A DNA stretch of 64,000 nucleotides from Pelomonas sp937871895 (GTDB lineage Bacteria; Pseudomonadota; Gammaproteobacteria; Burkholderiales; Burkholderiaceae_C). Positions 18,442 through 27,346 of the stretch are shown here, in pieces (positions within the stretch are counted from its first letter, which is position 1; every line of letters starts with the position of its first letter). Location of the stretch: NCBI RefSeq assembly GCF_046348265.1, contig NZ_JAXMEO010000011.1; one strand, given 5' to 3'. A program made the translations under genes and the position numbers. The notes under the pieces are model-generated. The model had not been told where the DNA came from, did no database searches, and was given only the letters and a program-made list of their open reading frames with translations.

Positions 18442-19513
18442 GTCGCTGCGTGCCGTCGCGCTGCTCGGCACCGCCTTGGTCGGCGCCGAGGCTGGCGCCG
18501 TGACCCTGCCCGACGACCAGGCCGAGGCCATGGTCCATGTTTACGAGGCCGATGGCCTGCGCGCCACCGGCCCGGCCGTGCTGCTGCGCAAGAAGCTGGG
18601 CACGGCGGTGTCATTGCAGGGCAGCATCTACGTCGATCAGGTCAGCAGCGCGTCCATCGACGTGGTCACCACCGCCAGCCCCTTCAAGGAGACGCGCAAG
18701 GAGTTCAGCGTCGGGGGCGACTACGTCTACCGCGACAGCCAGGTCACGGTCTCCACCACGCAAAGCACCGAGCCCGACTACAAGGCCCGCTCGCTCAGCG
18801 TTGACGTGGCGCAGGACATGTTCGGCAACATGACGACGGTGTCGCTGGGCTTCTCGCGCGGGGCCGACGACGTGGGCCGCCGCGATGTCGGCTTCTTCGA
18901 CAAAGCGCGCCACTGGCGCTACCGGCTCGGGCTCACGCAGATCCTGTCGCCCCACTGGCTGGCCACGCTCAACGTCGAGGCGGTGGCCGATGACGGCTAC
19001 CTGGGCAACCCCTATCGCTCGGCCCGCGTGGGCGGGGCCTTTGTGCCCGAGAACGACCCCCGCACCCGCTCCAGCCGCGCGCTCAAGCTCGGCACCGTGG
19101 GCGCGCTGGCCGGGGGCAGCGCGGTGCGCGCGTCCTACCGCTACTTCTGGGACAACTGGGCCATCCGCGCCCACACCGTCGAGGCCGGCTACAGCCGCTA
19201 TGTCGGTGAGAGCTTCCTGATCGACGGGTCCTTGCGCCTGCACTCGCAAGGCAAGGCCCTGTTCTACAGCGACAACGCGCTGGCCGACACGCTCTACCTC
19301 TCGCGCAACCGCCAGCTCAGCAGCTTCAAGAGCGTGGGCCTCGGCGCCAAGCTCACCTACACGGCCGGCAAGGTCCGCGAGGCGGACATCAAGCTCAGCG
19401 CCGCCTACCAACTGCTGCACTTCAAGTACAGCGACTTCACCGACCTGCGCACCGGCACGCCCTATGCGCTCAACGCCCACGTGCTGCAGCTGTTTGCCAC
19501 GGCCAGCTTCTGA
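18428..19513 (+). CDS. DUF3570 outer-membrane protein, candidate FMN carrier
   Basis: 361 residues from GTG 18428, overlapping the DUF4266 stop; the frame is open further upstream but that would read through DUF4266 out of frame. A signal-like hydrophobic start is followed by a barrel-like series of amphipathic strands ending in ...LFATASF. Near the N-terminus is D70-Q-V-S-S-A-S76, close to the D-x-x-S/T-G-A-S/T sequence used by ApbE for FMN attachment; Ser76 would be the acceptor. That role is my inference. Functionally uncharacterised family; co-encoded with apbE, TlpA and DUF4266. Confidence 0.85.
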   Translation: MAATKSLRAVALLGTALVGAEAGAVTLPDDQAEAMVHVYEADGLRATGPAVLLRKKLGTAVSLQGSIYVDQVSSASIDVVTTASPFKETRKEFSVGGDYVYRDSQVTVSTTQSTEPDYKARSLSVDVAQDMFGNMTTVSLGFSRGADDVGRRDVGFFDKARHWRYRLGLTQILSPHWLATLNVEAVADDGYLGNPYRSARVGGAFVPENDPRTRSSRALKLGTVGALAGGSAVRASYRYFWDNWAIRAHTVEAGYSRYVGESFLIDGSLRLHSQGKALFYSDNALADTLYLSRNRQLSSFKSVGLGAKLTYTAGKVREADIKLSAAYQLLHFKYSDFTDLRTGTPYALNAHVLQLFATASF

Positions 19514-19525
19514 AGGAGAACGCGA

Positions 19526-20110
19526 GTGCGTGCCTTGTTGACCCTTGTGATTGCGGTGGTGGTAATGGTGGCGGTGGCCCTGCCTGCCTGGGCGGCAGAC
19601 GCCGTGCCAGCGCCCGTGGCGGCGGCCAGCGCTCCTGCGGACGCGGCCAGCGCCCCCGAGGCACCCCAAGCCCTCGACCAACGCGTCGAGGCCGTCAAGG
19701 CCGAGGTCATCCGCCTCAACCGCGACCTGCTGGTGCTGGAGGAGGAGCTGCTCTTCCCCGCCAGCACGCAGGTGGCAGTGTTCGTCTCCATGGACGTGGG
19801 CAAGATGTTCGAGCTCGACTCGCTGCAGCTGAAAGTCGACGACAAGCTCGTCGCCAGCCACCTCTACTCGCCGCTGGAGGTGCAGGCCCTGCACCGGGGC
19901 GGCATGCAGCGCGTCTACCTGGGCAATCTCAAGGCCGGCACGCACGAGGTGGTGGCCTTCTTCACCGGCAAGGGGCCGCACTTCCGCGACTACAAGCGCG
20001 CTGCCACGCTCAAGTTCGAGAAGGGCGCCGACCCGTCCTACATCGAGCTGCGCATCGTTGACTCCACGGCCAAGCTGCAGCCCGAGTTCGACGTCAAGGT
20101 TTGGCAATAA
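19526..20110 (+). CDS. Exported protein with coiled coil and C-terminal beta domain, function unknown
   Basis: 194 residues from GTG 19526, with AAGGAG about 8 bases upstream. Signal peptide to about AWAAD, an Ala/Pro-rich linker (25-50), a short coiled-coil stretch (LDQRVEAVKAEVIRLNRDLLVLEEELL), and a compact beta-rich domain (VAVFVSMDVGKMFELDSLQLKVDDKLVASHLYSPLE... GTHEVVAFFTGKGPHFRDYKR). I do not recognise the family. The end of its reading frame is followed 11 bases later by the TPR gene, so it belongs to the same operon and probably to the same periplasmic assembly. Confidence 0.7.
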   Translation: MRALLTLVIAVVVMVAVALPAWAADAVPAPVAAASAPADAASAPEAPQALDQRVEAVKAEVIRLNRDLLVLEEELLFPASTQVAVFVSMDVGKMFELDSLQLKVDDKLVASHLYSPLEVQALHRGGMQRVYLGNLKAGTHEVVAFFTGKGPHFRDYKRAATLKFEKGADPSYIELRIVDSTAKLQPEFDVKVWQ

Positions 20111-20121
20111 GAGGGCAGGGC

Positions 20122-22029
20122 GTGCGCCGGGCATTCACCTTCGTCACTGTGCTGGCCTGCTGGGTTGGCAGTGCCTGTGCAGCGGACGCGCCGCAGCCAA
20201 AGCTGGTGCAGGCGCCGCACTACGGCGACACGCTGTTCCAGTTCTTCCAGGACCACCACTTCAGCGCCATCACCGGGCTGATGACCTCGCAGCACTTTGA
20301 GAGGCTGGCGCCGCACGACGACGAAGCCGAGCTGCTGCGCGGCGGCATGCTGCTGTCCTACGGTCTGCACCGCGAGGCGGGCGAGGTGTTTGCGCAGTTG
20401 CTCGACGCCGGCGCCAAGCCAGCGGTGCAAGACCGCGCGCGCTTCTTCCTGGCCAAGATCCGCTACCAGCGCGGCTTGCTTCCCGAGGCGCTCGATGCAC
20501 TCGGCAAGATTGGCAGCCACCTGCCGCCTGCCCTGGAGGAGGAGCGCGCGCTGCTGCACGCCAATGTGCTGCTTGCTGGCCAGGACTACGCCGGTGCTGC
20601 CCAGCAATTGAGAAGCCTGACTGGCGCCAAAACCTCAAGCCCAGGTGCGAGCCTCTATGCCCGCTACAACCTCGGCGTGGCCCTGGTCCGCAACGGCGAT
20701 GTGGCCGCTGGCCGCGTGTGGCTCGATGAACTCGGCAAGGCCGCCTCGCCCCAGCTTCCCGCCACGCCCGAGTACCGGGCGCTGCGTGACCAAGCCAACC
20801 TCGCACTCGGCTTTGCCTTGCTGCGCGATGAGCAGGCCGAAGCAGCTTCCGGCTATCTGCAGCGCGTGCGGCTGGAGGGCCCGCAGTCCAGCAAGGCCCT
20901 GCTGGGCTATGGCTGGGCGCTGGCGGCGGCCAAGAAGCACCGCGAGGCCCTGGTGCCCTGGCAGGAGCTGCTGCGCCGCGATGCGCGCGACGCCGCCGTG
21001 CTGGAGGCCCGGCTGGCGGTGCCGCTGTCCTACGTGGAGTTGGGCGCGCTGGGCCAGGCGCTCACGCGCTACCAGGAGGCCATCGCGCTCTATGGGCAGG
21101 AGAGCGCGCTGCTGGACGAGTCCATCGCCGCCATCCGTGCCGGCCGTCTGATCGAGGGCCTGCTGGCCGCCAATCCATCGGCCACTCCGGGCGCCGAGAT
21201 GAGCTGGTTTGACGCCATCCAGCAGCTGCCCGCCATGCCGCACGCCGGCCACCTGGCCGATGTGCTGGCCCAGCACGAGTTCCAGGAGGCCTTCAAGAAC
21301 CTGCGCGACCTGCACTTCCTGGCCGGCAACCTGCAGGCGTGGCAGGACAAGATTGAGGCCTTTGGCGACATGGTGGCCCACCGCCGTCAGGCCTACGCCC
21401 AGCGCCTGCCTCTGGTGCTGGCCCAGGCCAATGCCGCCGGCCTGGGCGCGCTGCAGCAGCAGCGCGATGCCCTGGCCACCGAGCTTGACCGCGTCGAGCG
21501 CGAGGTGGACATCGAAGCCCTGGCCACGCCTGCGCAGCGCGCGCTGCTGGAGCGGGTGCAGCGCGTCAACGCCAGCCTGAAGGCGCTGGCTGATGAGCCT
21601 GGCCTGGACGCCGCGCGCCATCGCGCTCGCCTGGCCACCGGCCTGCTCACCTGGCAGTTGGCCCAGGACCATGCCGCTCGCCTGTGGGCGGCGCAAAAAG
21701 ACCTGCGTGCCATCGACCGTGCGCTCAGCGAAGCCCGCGACCGCGAGGCCGCGCTGGCGCGCGCCCAGCAGCAGGAACCCGCCCGCTTCGACGCCTTTGC
21801 CGCCCGCACCCAGGCCGAGGCCGCTCGCATCGCTGCCCTGATCCCGCAGGTGGCCCGCCTCACCCAGCAGCAACAGCAGGCGGCGCAAGAGATCGCCATC
21901 GCGCAGCTCGTGAAGCAGAAGGAGCGCCTCGCGCTCTACAGCACCGAGGCCCACTTCGCGGTGGCGCAACTGCACGACCGCGCCGCCAGCCAGAAGGAAG
22001 GCCACAAGGAGGGCGACCGTGCGAAGTAG
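20122..22029 (+). CDS. Periplasmic TPR and coiled-coil protein
   Basis: 635 residues from GTG 20122, which directly begins a signal peptide (cleavage near GSACAAD); a TTG at 20101 is possible but lies inside the preceding gene. Residues of about 50-330 hold TPR-like helix pairs (for example GEVFAQLLDAGAKPAVQDRARFF; ALLGYGWALAAAKKHREAL). The C-terminal third is strongly helical and Arg/Ala/Glu rich (LARAQQQEPARFDAFAARTQ), a probable coiled coil. Scaffold role in the envelope is inferred from its neighbours, a TPR lipoprotein and an ExbB/ExbD motor. Overlaps the next gene by 11 bases. Confidence 0.8.
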   Translation: MRRAFTFVTVLACWVGSACAADAPQPKLVQAPHYGDTLFQFFQDHHFSAITGLMTSQHFERLAPHDDEAELLRGGMLLSYGLHREAGEVFAQLLDAGAKPAVQDRARFFLAKIRYQRGLLPEALDALGKIGSHLPPALEEERALLHANVLLAGQDYAGAAQQLRSLTGAKTSSPGASLYARYNLGVALVRNGDVAAGRVWLDELGKAASPQLPATPEYRALRDQANLALGFALLRDEQAEAASGYLQRVRLEGPQSSKALLGYGWALAAAKKHREALVPWQELLRRDARDAAVLEARLAVPLSYVELGALGQALTRYQEAIALYGQESALLDESIAAIRAGRLIEGLLAANPSATPGAEMSWFDAIQQLPAMPHAGHLADVLAQHEFQEAFKNLRDLHFLAGNLQAWQDKIEAFGDMVAHRRQAYAQRLPLVLAQANAAGLGALQQQRDALATELDRVEREVDIEALATPAQRALLERVQRVNASLKALADEPGLDAARHRARLATGLLTWQLAQDHAARLWAAQKDLRAIDRALSEARDREAALARAQQQEPARFDAFAARTQAEAARIAALIPQVARLTQQQQQAAQEIAIAQLVKQKERLALYSTEAHFAVAQLHDRAASQKEGHKEGDRAK

Positions 22030-25000
22030 TCTGGTTCTGCTCCTCGTTGTCGGCCTGACTGCCGGCCTGAGCGCCTGCTCCAGCGTGCAGCGCTGGTTTG
22101 CCAGCGACCCGCCCGAGCCGCCCACCCTCAAGACCCTGGCCGGCCGCAGCGCGACGGTCGAGAAGGACGCAGGCGTCCAGGCCACCGAGGAGCAGACCAT
22201 CGCGGCCTACCGCAAGTTCCTGGACGCTGCGCCCGCCACCAAGAAGGCCCCCCAGCGCGCCGAGGCCCTGCGCCGCCTCGGTGACCTGGAGATGGACCGC
22301 GCCGACAACGTCTCGGCCACCAGTGCGGCTGCGGCCAACCCCGACTACGCCGCCGCGCTGGCCCGCTACCGCGACTACCTCAAGGCCTACCCCCAGGACC
22401 CCGGCAACGACCGCGTGCTCTACCAGATGGCCCGCGCGCAAGAGCAAGCCGGCCTGCTCGAAGTGGCGCTGGACACGCTGGACCGCCTCGTCAAGCAATA
22501 CCCCAAGACCGCCTACCTCGACGAAGCCCAGTTCCGCCGGGGCGAGCTGCTCTTTGCGCTGCGCGACTACGCCAAGGCAGAAGTCGCCTACAGCACCCTG
22601 CTCAGCGGCAACAGCAGCAACACCTTCCAGGACCGCGCCACCTACATGCAGGGCTGGTCGCGCTTCAAGCAGTCCAAGCTCGACGAGGCGCTGACCTCCT
22701 TCTTCAAGGTGCTGGACTTGAAGGCCGAGGCCTTGGCCCGCACCGGCGAGCTGCAAAGCCTCCAAGGCCTCACACGCGCCGAGCGCGAACTGCTGGAAGA
22801 CACTTTCCGCGTCACCAGCATCAGCCTGGCCACCTTGCAAGGCGCAGAGTCGATTGCGGCTTACGTCGACAAGCCCGGCCGCAGCGCCTACGAGTTCCGC
22901 GTCTACGAGCAACTCGGCGAGCTCTACCTCAAGCAAGAGCGGCTCAAGGACGCGGCCGACACCTTTGGCGCCTTTGCCCGCCGCCAGCCGCTGCACGCGC
23001 AGGCCCCGCTGCTGCAGGCCCGTGTGATCGACATCTACCAAGGCAACGGCTTCCTCAACCAGGCGCTGGAGGCCAAGAAGGACTACGTGGCCCGCTACGG
23101 CGCCACGGGCGAGTTCCGCCAGGCCAACCCCGAGGGCTGGGCCAAAGCGCAGCCCCTCGTCAAAACCCACCTCACCGAGCTGACCCGCCACCACCACGCG
23201 CTGGCGCAAAAGAGCAAGGCGTCCGCCGACTACGCCGAGGCCATCCGCTGGTATCGCCTTTACCTCGACTCATTCCCCACGGAGGCTGAAGCCGCGCAGC
23301 AGCACTTCCTGCTCGCCGAGCTGTTGTTCGAGGACAAGCGCTTTGCCGAGGCCGTGCCCGCCTACGAGCAAGCTGCCTACAACTACCCCGTCCACTCCCG
23401 CAGCAGCGACGCTGGCTACAGCGCTTTGCTGGCCTACACCCAGCTGGAGAAAACCACCGCCGCGCCCGAGCTGCCGGCCCTGCGCAAGGCGGCTGCCGAA
23501 AGCGCCCAGCGCTTTGCCGCCGCCTTCCCCGCCGACGCCCGCGCCGCTGCCGTGCTGACCCACGCCGCCGAGCAGCTCTATGCGCTGGGCGACGCCGGCA
23601 GCGCCACCGCCACCGCCCAGCAGGTGCTGGCCATGAAGGCCCCACCCGCCCAACAGCGCGTGGCCTGGACGGTGCTGGCCCACGCGGCCTTTGAGCGCGC
23701 TGACTTTGTTGCTGCCGAGCAGGGCTATGCCCAAGTGCTGGCCCTGACGCCGGCCGCTGAGCCCGCCCGCCGCGACCTCACCGAGCGCCTCGCCGCCTCT
23801 GTCTACAAGCAGGGCGAACAAGCGCGCGCCAAGGGCCAGCTGCGCGAGGCCGTGGGCCACTTCAGTCGCATCGCCACGCTGGCGCCCGACTCTCCTGTCC
23901 GGGCCGCCGCCCAGTACGACGCCGCGGCCGCCCTCATCGCCCTCAAGGACTGGTCCCAAGCCGCCACGGTGCTGGAAGACTTCCGCACCCGCTACCCCAA
24001 GCACGCGCTGCAGGCCGAGCTGACGCCCAAGCTCGCCCTCGTCTACACCGAGAAGGGCAGCTGGGCTCAGGCCGCGACTGAAATGGAGCGCCTCTCGGCC
24101 GCGCAGGCCGACCCGGCTCAAGCCCGCGCCGCGCTCTGGCAAGCCCTGCAACTGCGCGAGAAGGCCAGTGCCGACACGCCCGCCGCCCGCACCCAGCTCA
24201 CCCAAGCCTACGAGCGCTACCTCAAGGCCTACCCCCAGCCGCTGGAGACCGCGCTGGAGGCCCGCTACCGCCTGGCCCTGCTGGCCCGGGCTGAAGGCAA
24301 CGCCGCGCGTGAGCTGGCCTTGATGCGCGAGGTCTTCCAGGCCGACCAAGCTGGCGCCGACGCTCGCACCCCACGCACCCGCACCCTCGGCGCCCAGGCG
24401 GCGCTGGCCTTGGCACAGCCCACGGCGGAGGCCTACCGCAAGATCCAGCTCGTCGAGCCCCTGGCCCGCCAGCTCAAGGCCAAGAAGGCCAAGCTCGAAG
24501 ACGCCCTCAAGGCCTATGCCGTGGCGGCGGACTACGGCGTGGCCGAGGTCGTCACCGCAGCGGCCTTCCAGTCCGCCGCGCTGTACCAAGACTTTGGCCG
24601 CGCCATGCTCGCCTCGCAGCGGCCCAAGGGCCTGAAGAAGCTGGAGCTGGAGCAGTACAACGTGATGCTCGAAGAGCAGGCCTACCCCTTCGAGGAAAAG
24701 GCCACCGAGCTGCACGAGGTCAACGCCCGCCGCGCGGCCCAAGGCATCTATGACGACTGGGTCAAGCAGAGCTTTGCGGCTCTGCGCGAGCTGCGCCCCG
24801 TGCGCTACGGCAAGCAGGAGCGCAAGGCCGAGGGCGACCCGCGCTCCGCCCCCGCACTGGCGCAACTGGAGCAGGGCCTCGCCTTCCGCCAGGCCGGGCA
24901 GTTCGACAAGGCGAGAGCAGCCTATGAGCAGGCCCTGCAGCTCGACCCCCAGCTCGCCCCCGCCGTGCTCAACCTCGGCATCCTGCTCGACCTCTACCTC

Positions 25001-25150
25001 GGCGACAGCGCCCGCGCGCTGACCCAGTACGAGCGCTACCTGGCCCTCACGCCGCAGGGCGACGCGAGCGTGAGCAAGTGGATTGCCGACCTCAAGAACC
25101 GCAAGCCGGTGCCGGTGGCTGCTGCTGCCGTCACCCAGGAGAAGCCATGA
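22019..25150 (+). CDS. Large TPR lipoprotein
   Basis: 1043 residues from GTG 22019. Lipoprotein signal with lipobox LSAC at about residue 20. Almost the entire protein is tetratricopeptide-like: repeated A/Y-rich helix pairs such as AALARYRDYLKAYPQDPGNDRVLYQMARAQ, DYAEAIRWYRLYLDSFP and, near the C-terminus, AYEQALQLDPQLAPAVLNLG. Such long TPR lipoproteins act as protein scaffolds, comparable in type to GltE/AglT of the myxobacterial gliding apparatus or to BamD-like adaptors. ATGA overlap (25147) with the next small gene. Confidence 0.85.
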   Translation: MRSSLVLLLVVGLTAGLSACSSVQRWFASDPPEPPTLKTLAGRSATVEKDAGVQATEEQTIAAYRKFLDAAPATKKAPQRAEALRRLGDLEMDRADNVSATSAAAANPDYAAALARYRDYLKAYPQDPGNDRVLYQMARAQEQAGLLEVALDTLDRLVKQYPKTAYLDEAQFRRGELLFALRDYAKAEVAYSTLLSGNSSNTFQDRATYMQGWSRFKQSKLDEALTSFFKVLDLKAEALARTGELQSLQGLTRAERELLEDTFRVTSISLATLQGAESIAAYVDKPGRSAYEFRVYEQLGELYLKQERLKDAADTFGAFARRQPLHAQAPLLQARVIDIYQGNGFLNQALEAKKDYVARYGATGEFRQANPEGWAKAQPLVKTHLTELTRHHHALAQKSKASADYAEAIRWYRLYLDSFPTEAEAAQQHFLLAELLFEDKRFAEAVPAYEQAAYNYPVHSRSSDAGYSALLAYTQLEKTTAAPELPALRKAAAESAQRFAAAFPADARAAAVLTHAAEQLYALGDAGSATATAQQVLAMKAPPAQQRVAWTVLAHAAFERADFVAAEQGYAQVLALTPAAEPARRDLTERLAASVYKQGEQARAKGQLREAVGHFSRIATLAPDSPVRAAAQYDAAAALIALKDWSQAATVLEDFRTRYPKHALQAELTPKLALVYTEKGSWAQAATEMERLSAAQADPAQARAALWQALQLREKASADTPAARTQLTQAYERYLKAYPQPLETALEARYRLALLARAEGNAARELALMREVFQADQAGADARTPRTRTLGAQAALALAQPTAEAYRKIQLVEPLARQLKAKKAKLEDALKAYAVAADYGVAEVVTAAAFQSAALYQDFGRAMLASQRPKGLKKLELEQYNVMLEEQAYPFEEKATELHEVNARRAAQGIYDDWVKQSFAALRELRPVRYGKQERKAEGDPRSAPALAQLEQGLAFRQAGQFDKARAAYEQALQLDPQLAPAVLNLGILLDLYLGDSARALTQYERYLALTPQGDASVSKWIADLKNRKPVPVAAAAVTQEKP

Positions 25151-25491
25151 AGCGCCTTGTGCCCATCGTGCTTGTCGCCCTCGCCACCAACGCCATCGCC
25201 CAAGACCGCGCCGAGATCGACCCCACCAAGATCGTCGGCAACCGCGAGCTGCCCAAGGTGCTCTACATCGTGCCCTGGAAGAAGCCCGTGCCCGGCCAGC
25301 TGACCGGCAAGCCCGTGGCCAGCGTGCTCGATGAAGTGCTGGCCCCGGTGGACCGCGAGGTCTTCCGCCGCCAGGTGGCCTACCAGGCTCAGGCACAGAC
25401 CCAAGCCCAAGTCCAGGCCAGCGCGCCGCCCAAGCCCGACACCCCCCCACCACCAACAACCGAACCCGCACCCCAGAGGAGAGCCCCATGA
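25147..25491 (+). CDS. Small exported protein of the motor operon, function unknown
   Basis: 114 residues; start 25147 overlaps the TPR lipoprotein stop. Signal peptide (MKRLVPIVLVALATNAIAQD), a conserved-looking core (IDPTKIVGNRELPKVLYIVPWKKPVPGQ) and a Gln/Ala- then Pro-rich tail. No family recognised. Its position between TPR scaffold and ExbB/TolQ, with overlaps on both sides, argues for a structural accessory part of the same machine. I recall small exported proteins with a similar PKVLYIVPWK segment beside ExbB/ExbD genes but cannot name the family. Confidence 0.7.
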   Translation: MKRLVPIVLVALATNAIAQDRAEIDPTKIVGNRELPKVLYIVPWKKPVPGQLTGKPVASVLDEVLAPVDREVFRRQVAYQAQAQTQAQVQASAPPKPDTPPPPTTEPAPQRRAP

Positions 25492-26147
25492 GCGTCGTCG
25501 ATTTCGCCGTCAAGTTTTTTCAGGACAGTGGCGTCGCCATCTACTTCAGCATCGCCATCATGGCGGTGGGCCTCGCCATCGCCATCGAGCGCTTTGTCTT
25601 CCTGCGCAAGGCGCGCAGCGACAACCGCAAGCTCTGGGCCACCATGCTGCCCGTGCTGCAGGGCGGGCGCTTCAAGGAGGTCCACCACATGGCCTCCGGC
25701 TCCGACGCCGCCATCGGCAAGATCGTCGTCAACGGCCTGGAGCGCATGCAGAGCCCCGGCCGGCGCGAGGACTTCGACGCCGCGATGGAGGAAGGCATGA
25801 TGGAAATCGTGCCCCGCCTGGAGAAGCGCACGCACTACATCGCCACGCTGGCCAACGTCATCACCCTGGTTGGCCTGCTCGGCACCATCATCGGCCTGAT
25901 CAAGGGCTTCACCGCCGTGGCCGCCGTCAACCCGGCCGAGAAGGCCGAGCTGCTCTCGGCCTCCATCTCCATCGCCATGAACAACACGGCCTTTGCGCTG
26001 TCGGTGGCGATCCCCTTCCTGCTGATCCACGCCTTCCTGCAAGCCCGCACCACCGAGATCGTCGATGGGCTGGAGGCCGCCAAGATCAGCTTCCTCAACG
26101 TCACCGGCCGCATCAAGGCAGAACAACAAGCCGGCCACGCCCACTGA
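25488..26147 (+). CDS. MotA/TolQ/ExbB proton channel protein
   Basis: 219 residues. Three membrane segments are visible: about 15-35 (VAIYFSIAIMAVGLAIAIERF), about 120-145 (LANVITLVGLLGTIIGLIKGF) and about 160-185 (MNNTAFALSVAIPFLLIHAFL). The LLGTIIGLI and MNNTAFAL stretches match the pore helices of TolQ/ExbB, which use proton flow to drive paired ExbD/TolR subunits. ATGA overlap with the upstream gene. Followed by two ExbD/TolR genes, so the motor has one TolQ and two TolR types, the same composition as the AglRQS motor of Myxococcus. Confidence 0.93.
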   Translation: MSVVDFAVKFFQDSGVAIYFSIAIMAVGLAIAIERFVFLRKARSDNRKLWATMLPVLQGGRFKEVHHMASGSDAAIGKIVVNGLERMQSPGRREDFDAAMEEGMMEIVPRLEKRTHYIATLANVITLVGLLGTIIGLIKGFTAVAAVNPAEKAELLSASISIAMNNTAFALSVAIPFLLIHAFLQARTTEIVDGLEAAKISFLNVTGRIKAEQQAGHAH

Positions 26148-26165
26148 GCCGCCGGAGCGCTGACC

Positions 26166-26693
26166 ATGCCCGTCCGCCGCCCCCGCAAAGCCGTCGCCCA
26201 CCTGGAGGTGACGGCCTTCATCAACGTCATCGTGGTGCTGGTGCCCTTCCTGCTGTCCACCGCCGTGTTCTCGCACCTTGCGGTGATGGACCTCAGTCTG
26301 CCGGCCCAGACCTCGGGCCCCGAGCGCATCGACCCCGACAACCTGCTCAAGCTCGAAGTCGTGCTGCGCCCCGACGCGCTGGAGGTGGGCGACCGCATTG
26401 GCGGCCTCATCCAGCGCATCCCGTCCACGCCCGAGGGCTACGACCTCACCGCGCTGTCCACGCTGCTGCAATCCATCAAGGCCAAGTACCCGGCCACGCG
26501 CAGTGCCAGCGTGCTGGCCCAGCCCGACACACCGTATGACGTGCTCGTGCAGGTGATGGACGCCGTGCGCCAGGCCAAGCCCGAAGGCGCGGCGGTGGCG
26601 GGCAAGGGCAAAGTGCCCGACGTCGAGCTCTTCCCCGACGTCTCCATCGGCGATGCTCCCGTCAGCGTCCCGCCACCGAAGGGCCGCCCATGA
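26166..26693 (+). CDS. ExbD/TolR-like protein lacking the membrane aspartate
   Basis: 175 residues: short cytoplasmic N-terminus, one membrane helix (about 17-38) and a periplasmic domain. In ExbD/TolR the helix normally starts with a protonatable Asp (LIDV). Here the segment reads EVTAFINVIVVLVPFLL, so Asn20 replaces that Asp (codon at 26223). The adjacent second ExbD keeps it. The protein may therefore be a structural, non-proton-carrying partner in a mixed motor. Its periplasmic part (residues 40-175) is longer than in typical TolR. Overlaps the second ExbD gene by four bases. Confidence 0.85.
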   Translation: MPVRRPRKAVAHLEVTAFINVIVVLVPFLLSTAVFSHLAVMDLSLPAQTSGPERIDPDNLLKLEVVLRPDALEVGDRIGGLIQRIPSTPEGYDLTALSTLLQSIKAKYPATRSASVLAQPDTPYDVLVQVMDAVRQAKPEGAAVAGKGKVPDVELFPDVSIGDAPVSVPPPKGRP

Positions 26694-27175
26694 AGCTCAC
26701 GCCCGTCCAAAAGCGCGCCGCCCGCCTCGCGCGCAACAACACGGGGCTGGACATGAACCTGGTCGCCCTGATCGACATCTTCACCATCCTCATCTTCTTC
26801 CTGATGTCCAGCACCGGCATCGAGGTGCTGACCAACTCGCGCGCCGTCAAGCTGCCCACCTCGGTGGCCGAGCAGGCACCGCGCCAGACCATCACCGTGT
26901 CCGTCAGCGAGACCGACATCGTGGTCGACGGCCGAAAGGTGGCCGACGTGGCCGAGGCCCTCAACTTGAGCGATGACCTCATCCCCGGCCTCAAGGCCGA
27001 GCTGGACCTGTTGGCCAACCGGCAGGTGCTCGGCGCCGACAAAGACGGCGCCAGCAAGGCCGTGACCATCCTGGGCGACAAGCGCATCCCCTACCGCCTG
27101 CTGCGCAAGGTCATGGCCACCAGCGCCCGCGCTGGCTTTGCCGAGGTTTCATTCGCCGTGCAGAGGAAGACATGA
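26690..27175 (+). CDS. ExbD/TolR-like proton channel subunit
   Basis: 161 residues. N-terminal cytoplasmic stretch, then GLDMNLVALIDIFTILIFFLM with the conserved membrane Asp (D29), then a periplasmic domain with the usual ITVSVSETDIVVDGRKV strands. This is the proton-carrying partner of the TolQ/ExbB protein two genes upstream and of the Asp-less ExbD overlapping its start. The stop shares bases with a short open frame that runs through an inserted GC-rich repeat before the TonB-like gene. Confidence 0.92.
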   Translation: MKLTPVQKRAARLARNNTGLDMNLVALIDIFTILIFFLMSSTGIEVLTNSRAVKLPTSVAEQAPRQTITVSVSETDIVVDGRKVADVAEALNLSDDLIPGLKAELDLLANRQVLGADKDGASKAVTILGDKRIPYRLLRKVMATSARAGFAEVSFAVQRKT

Positions 27176-27345
27176 AACTGCAGCCCCTCGTCCGGTCGGG
27201 CCACGCTGAACGCGGGCCCGCCCAGCCGGTCCCCCGGGGGGACGAGGCCGCTCGCGGCATAGAGCCGCAAGTGGCCTCAGACGGGCCGGCTTGGGGCGGC
27301 CCGGCGCTCGGCCCGGAACACCGCGAACGCGGCATGGAGAACTGA
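27172..27345 (+). repeat. GC-rich intergenic repeat, copy 2, within the motor operon
   Basis: Separates the second ExbD from the TonB-like gene. Contains a 32-base core (27283-27314) identical to 2815-2846 and the shared CGCTGAACG and GGTCCCCC motifs. A 57-codon frame (ATGA at 27172, stop 27343-27345) runs through it, but its composition and lack of protein features suggest translation of a repeat rather than a real gene. It could still couple translation of the downstream gene. Confidence 0.65.
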
Positions 27346-27346
27346 C

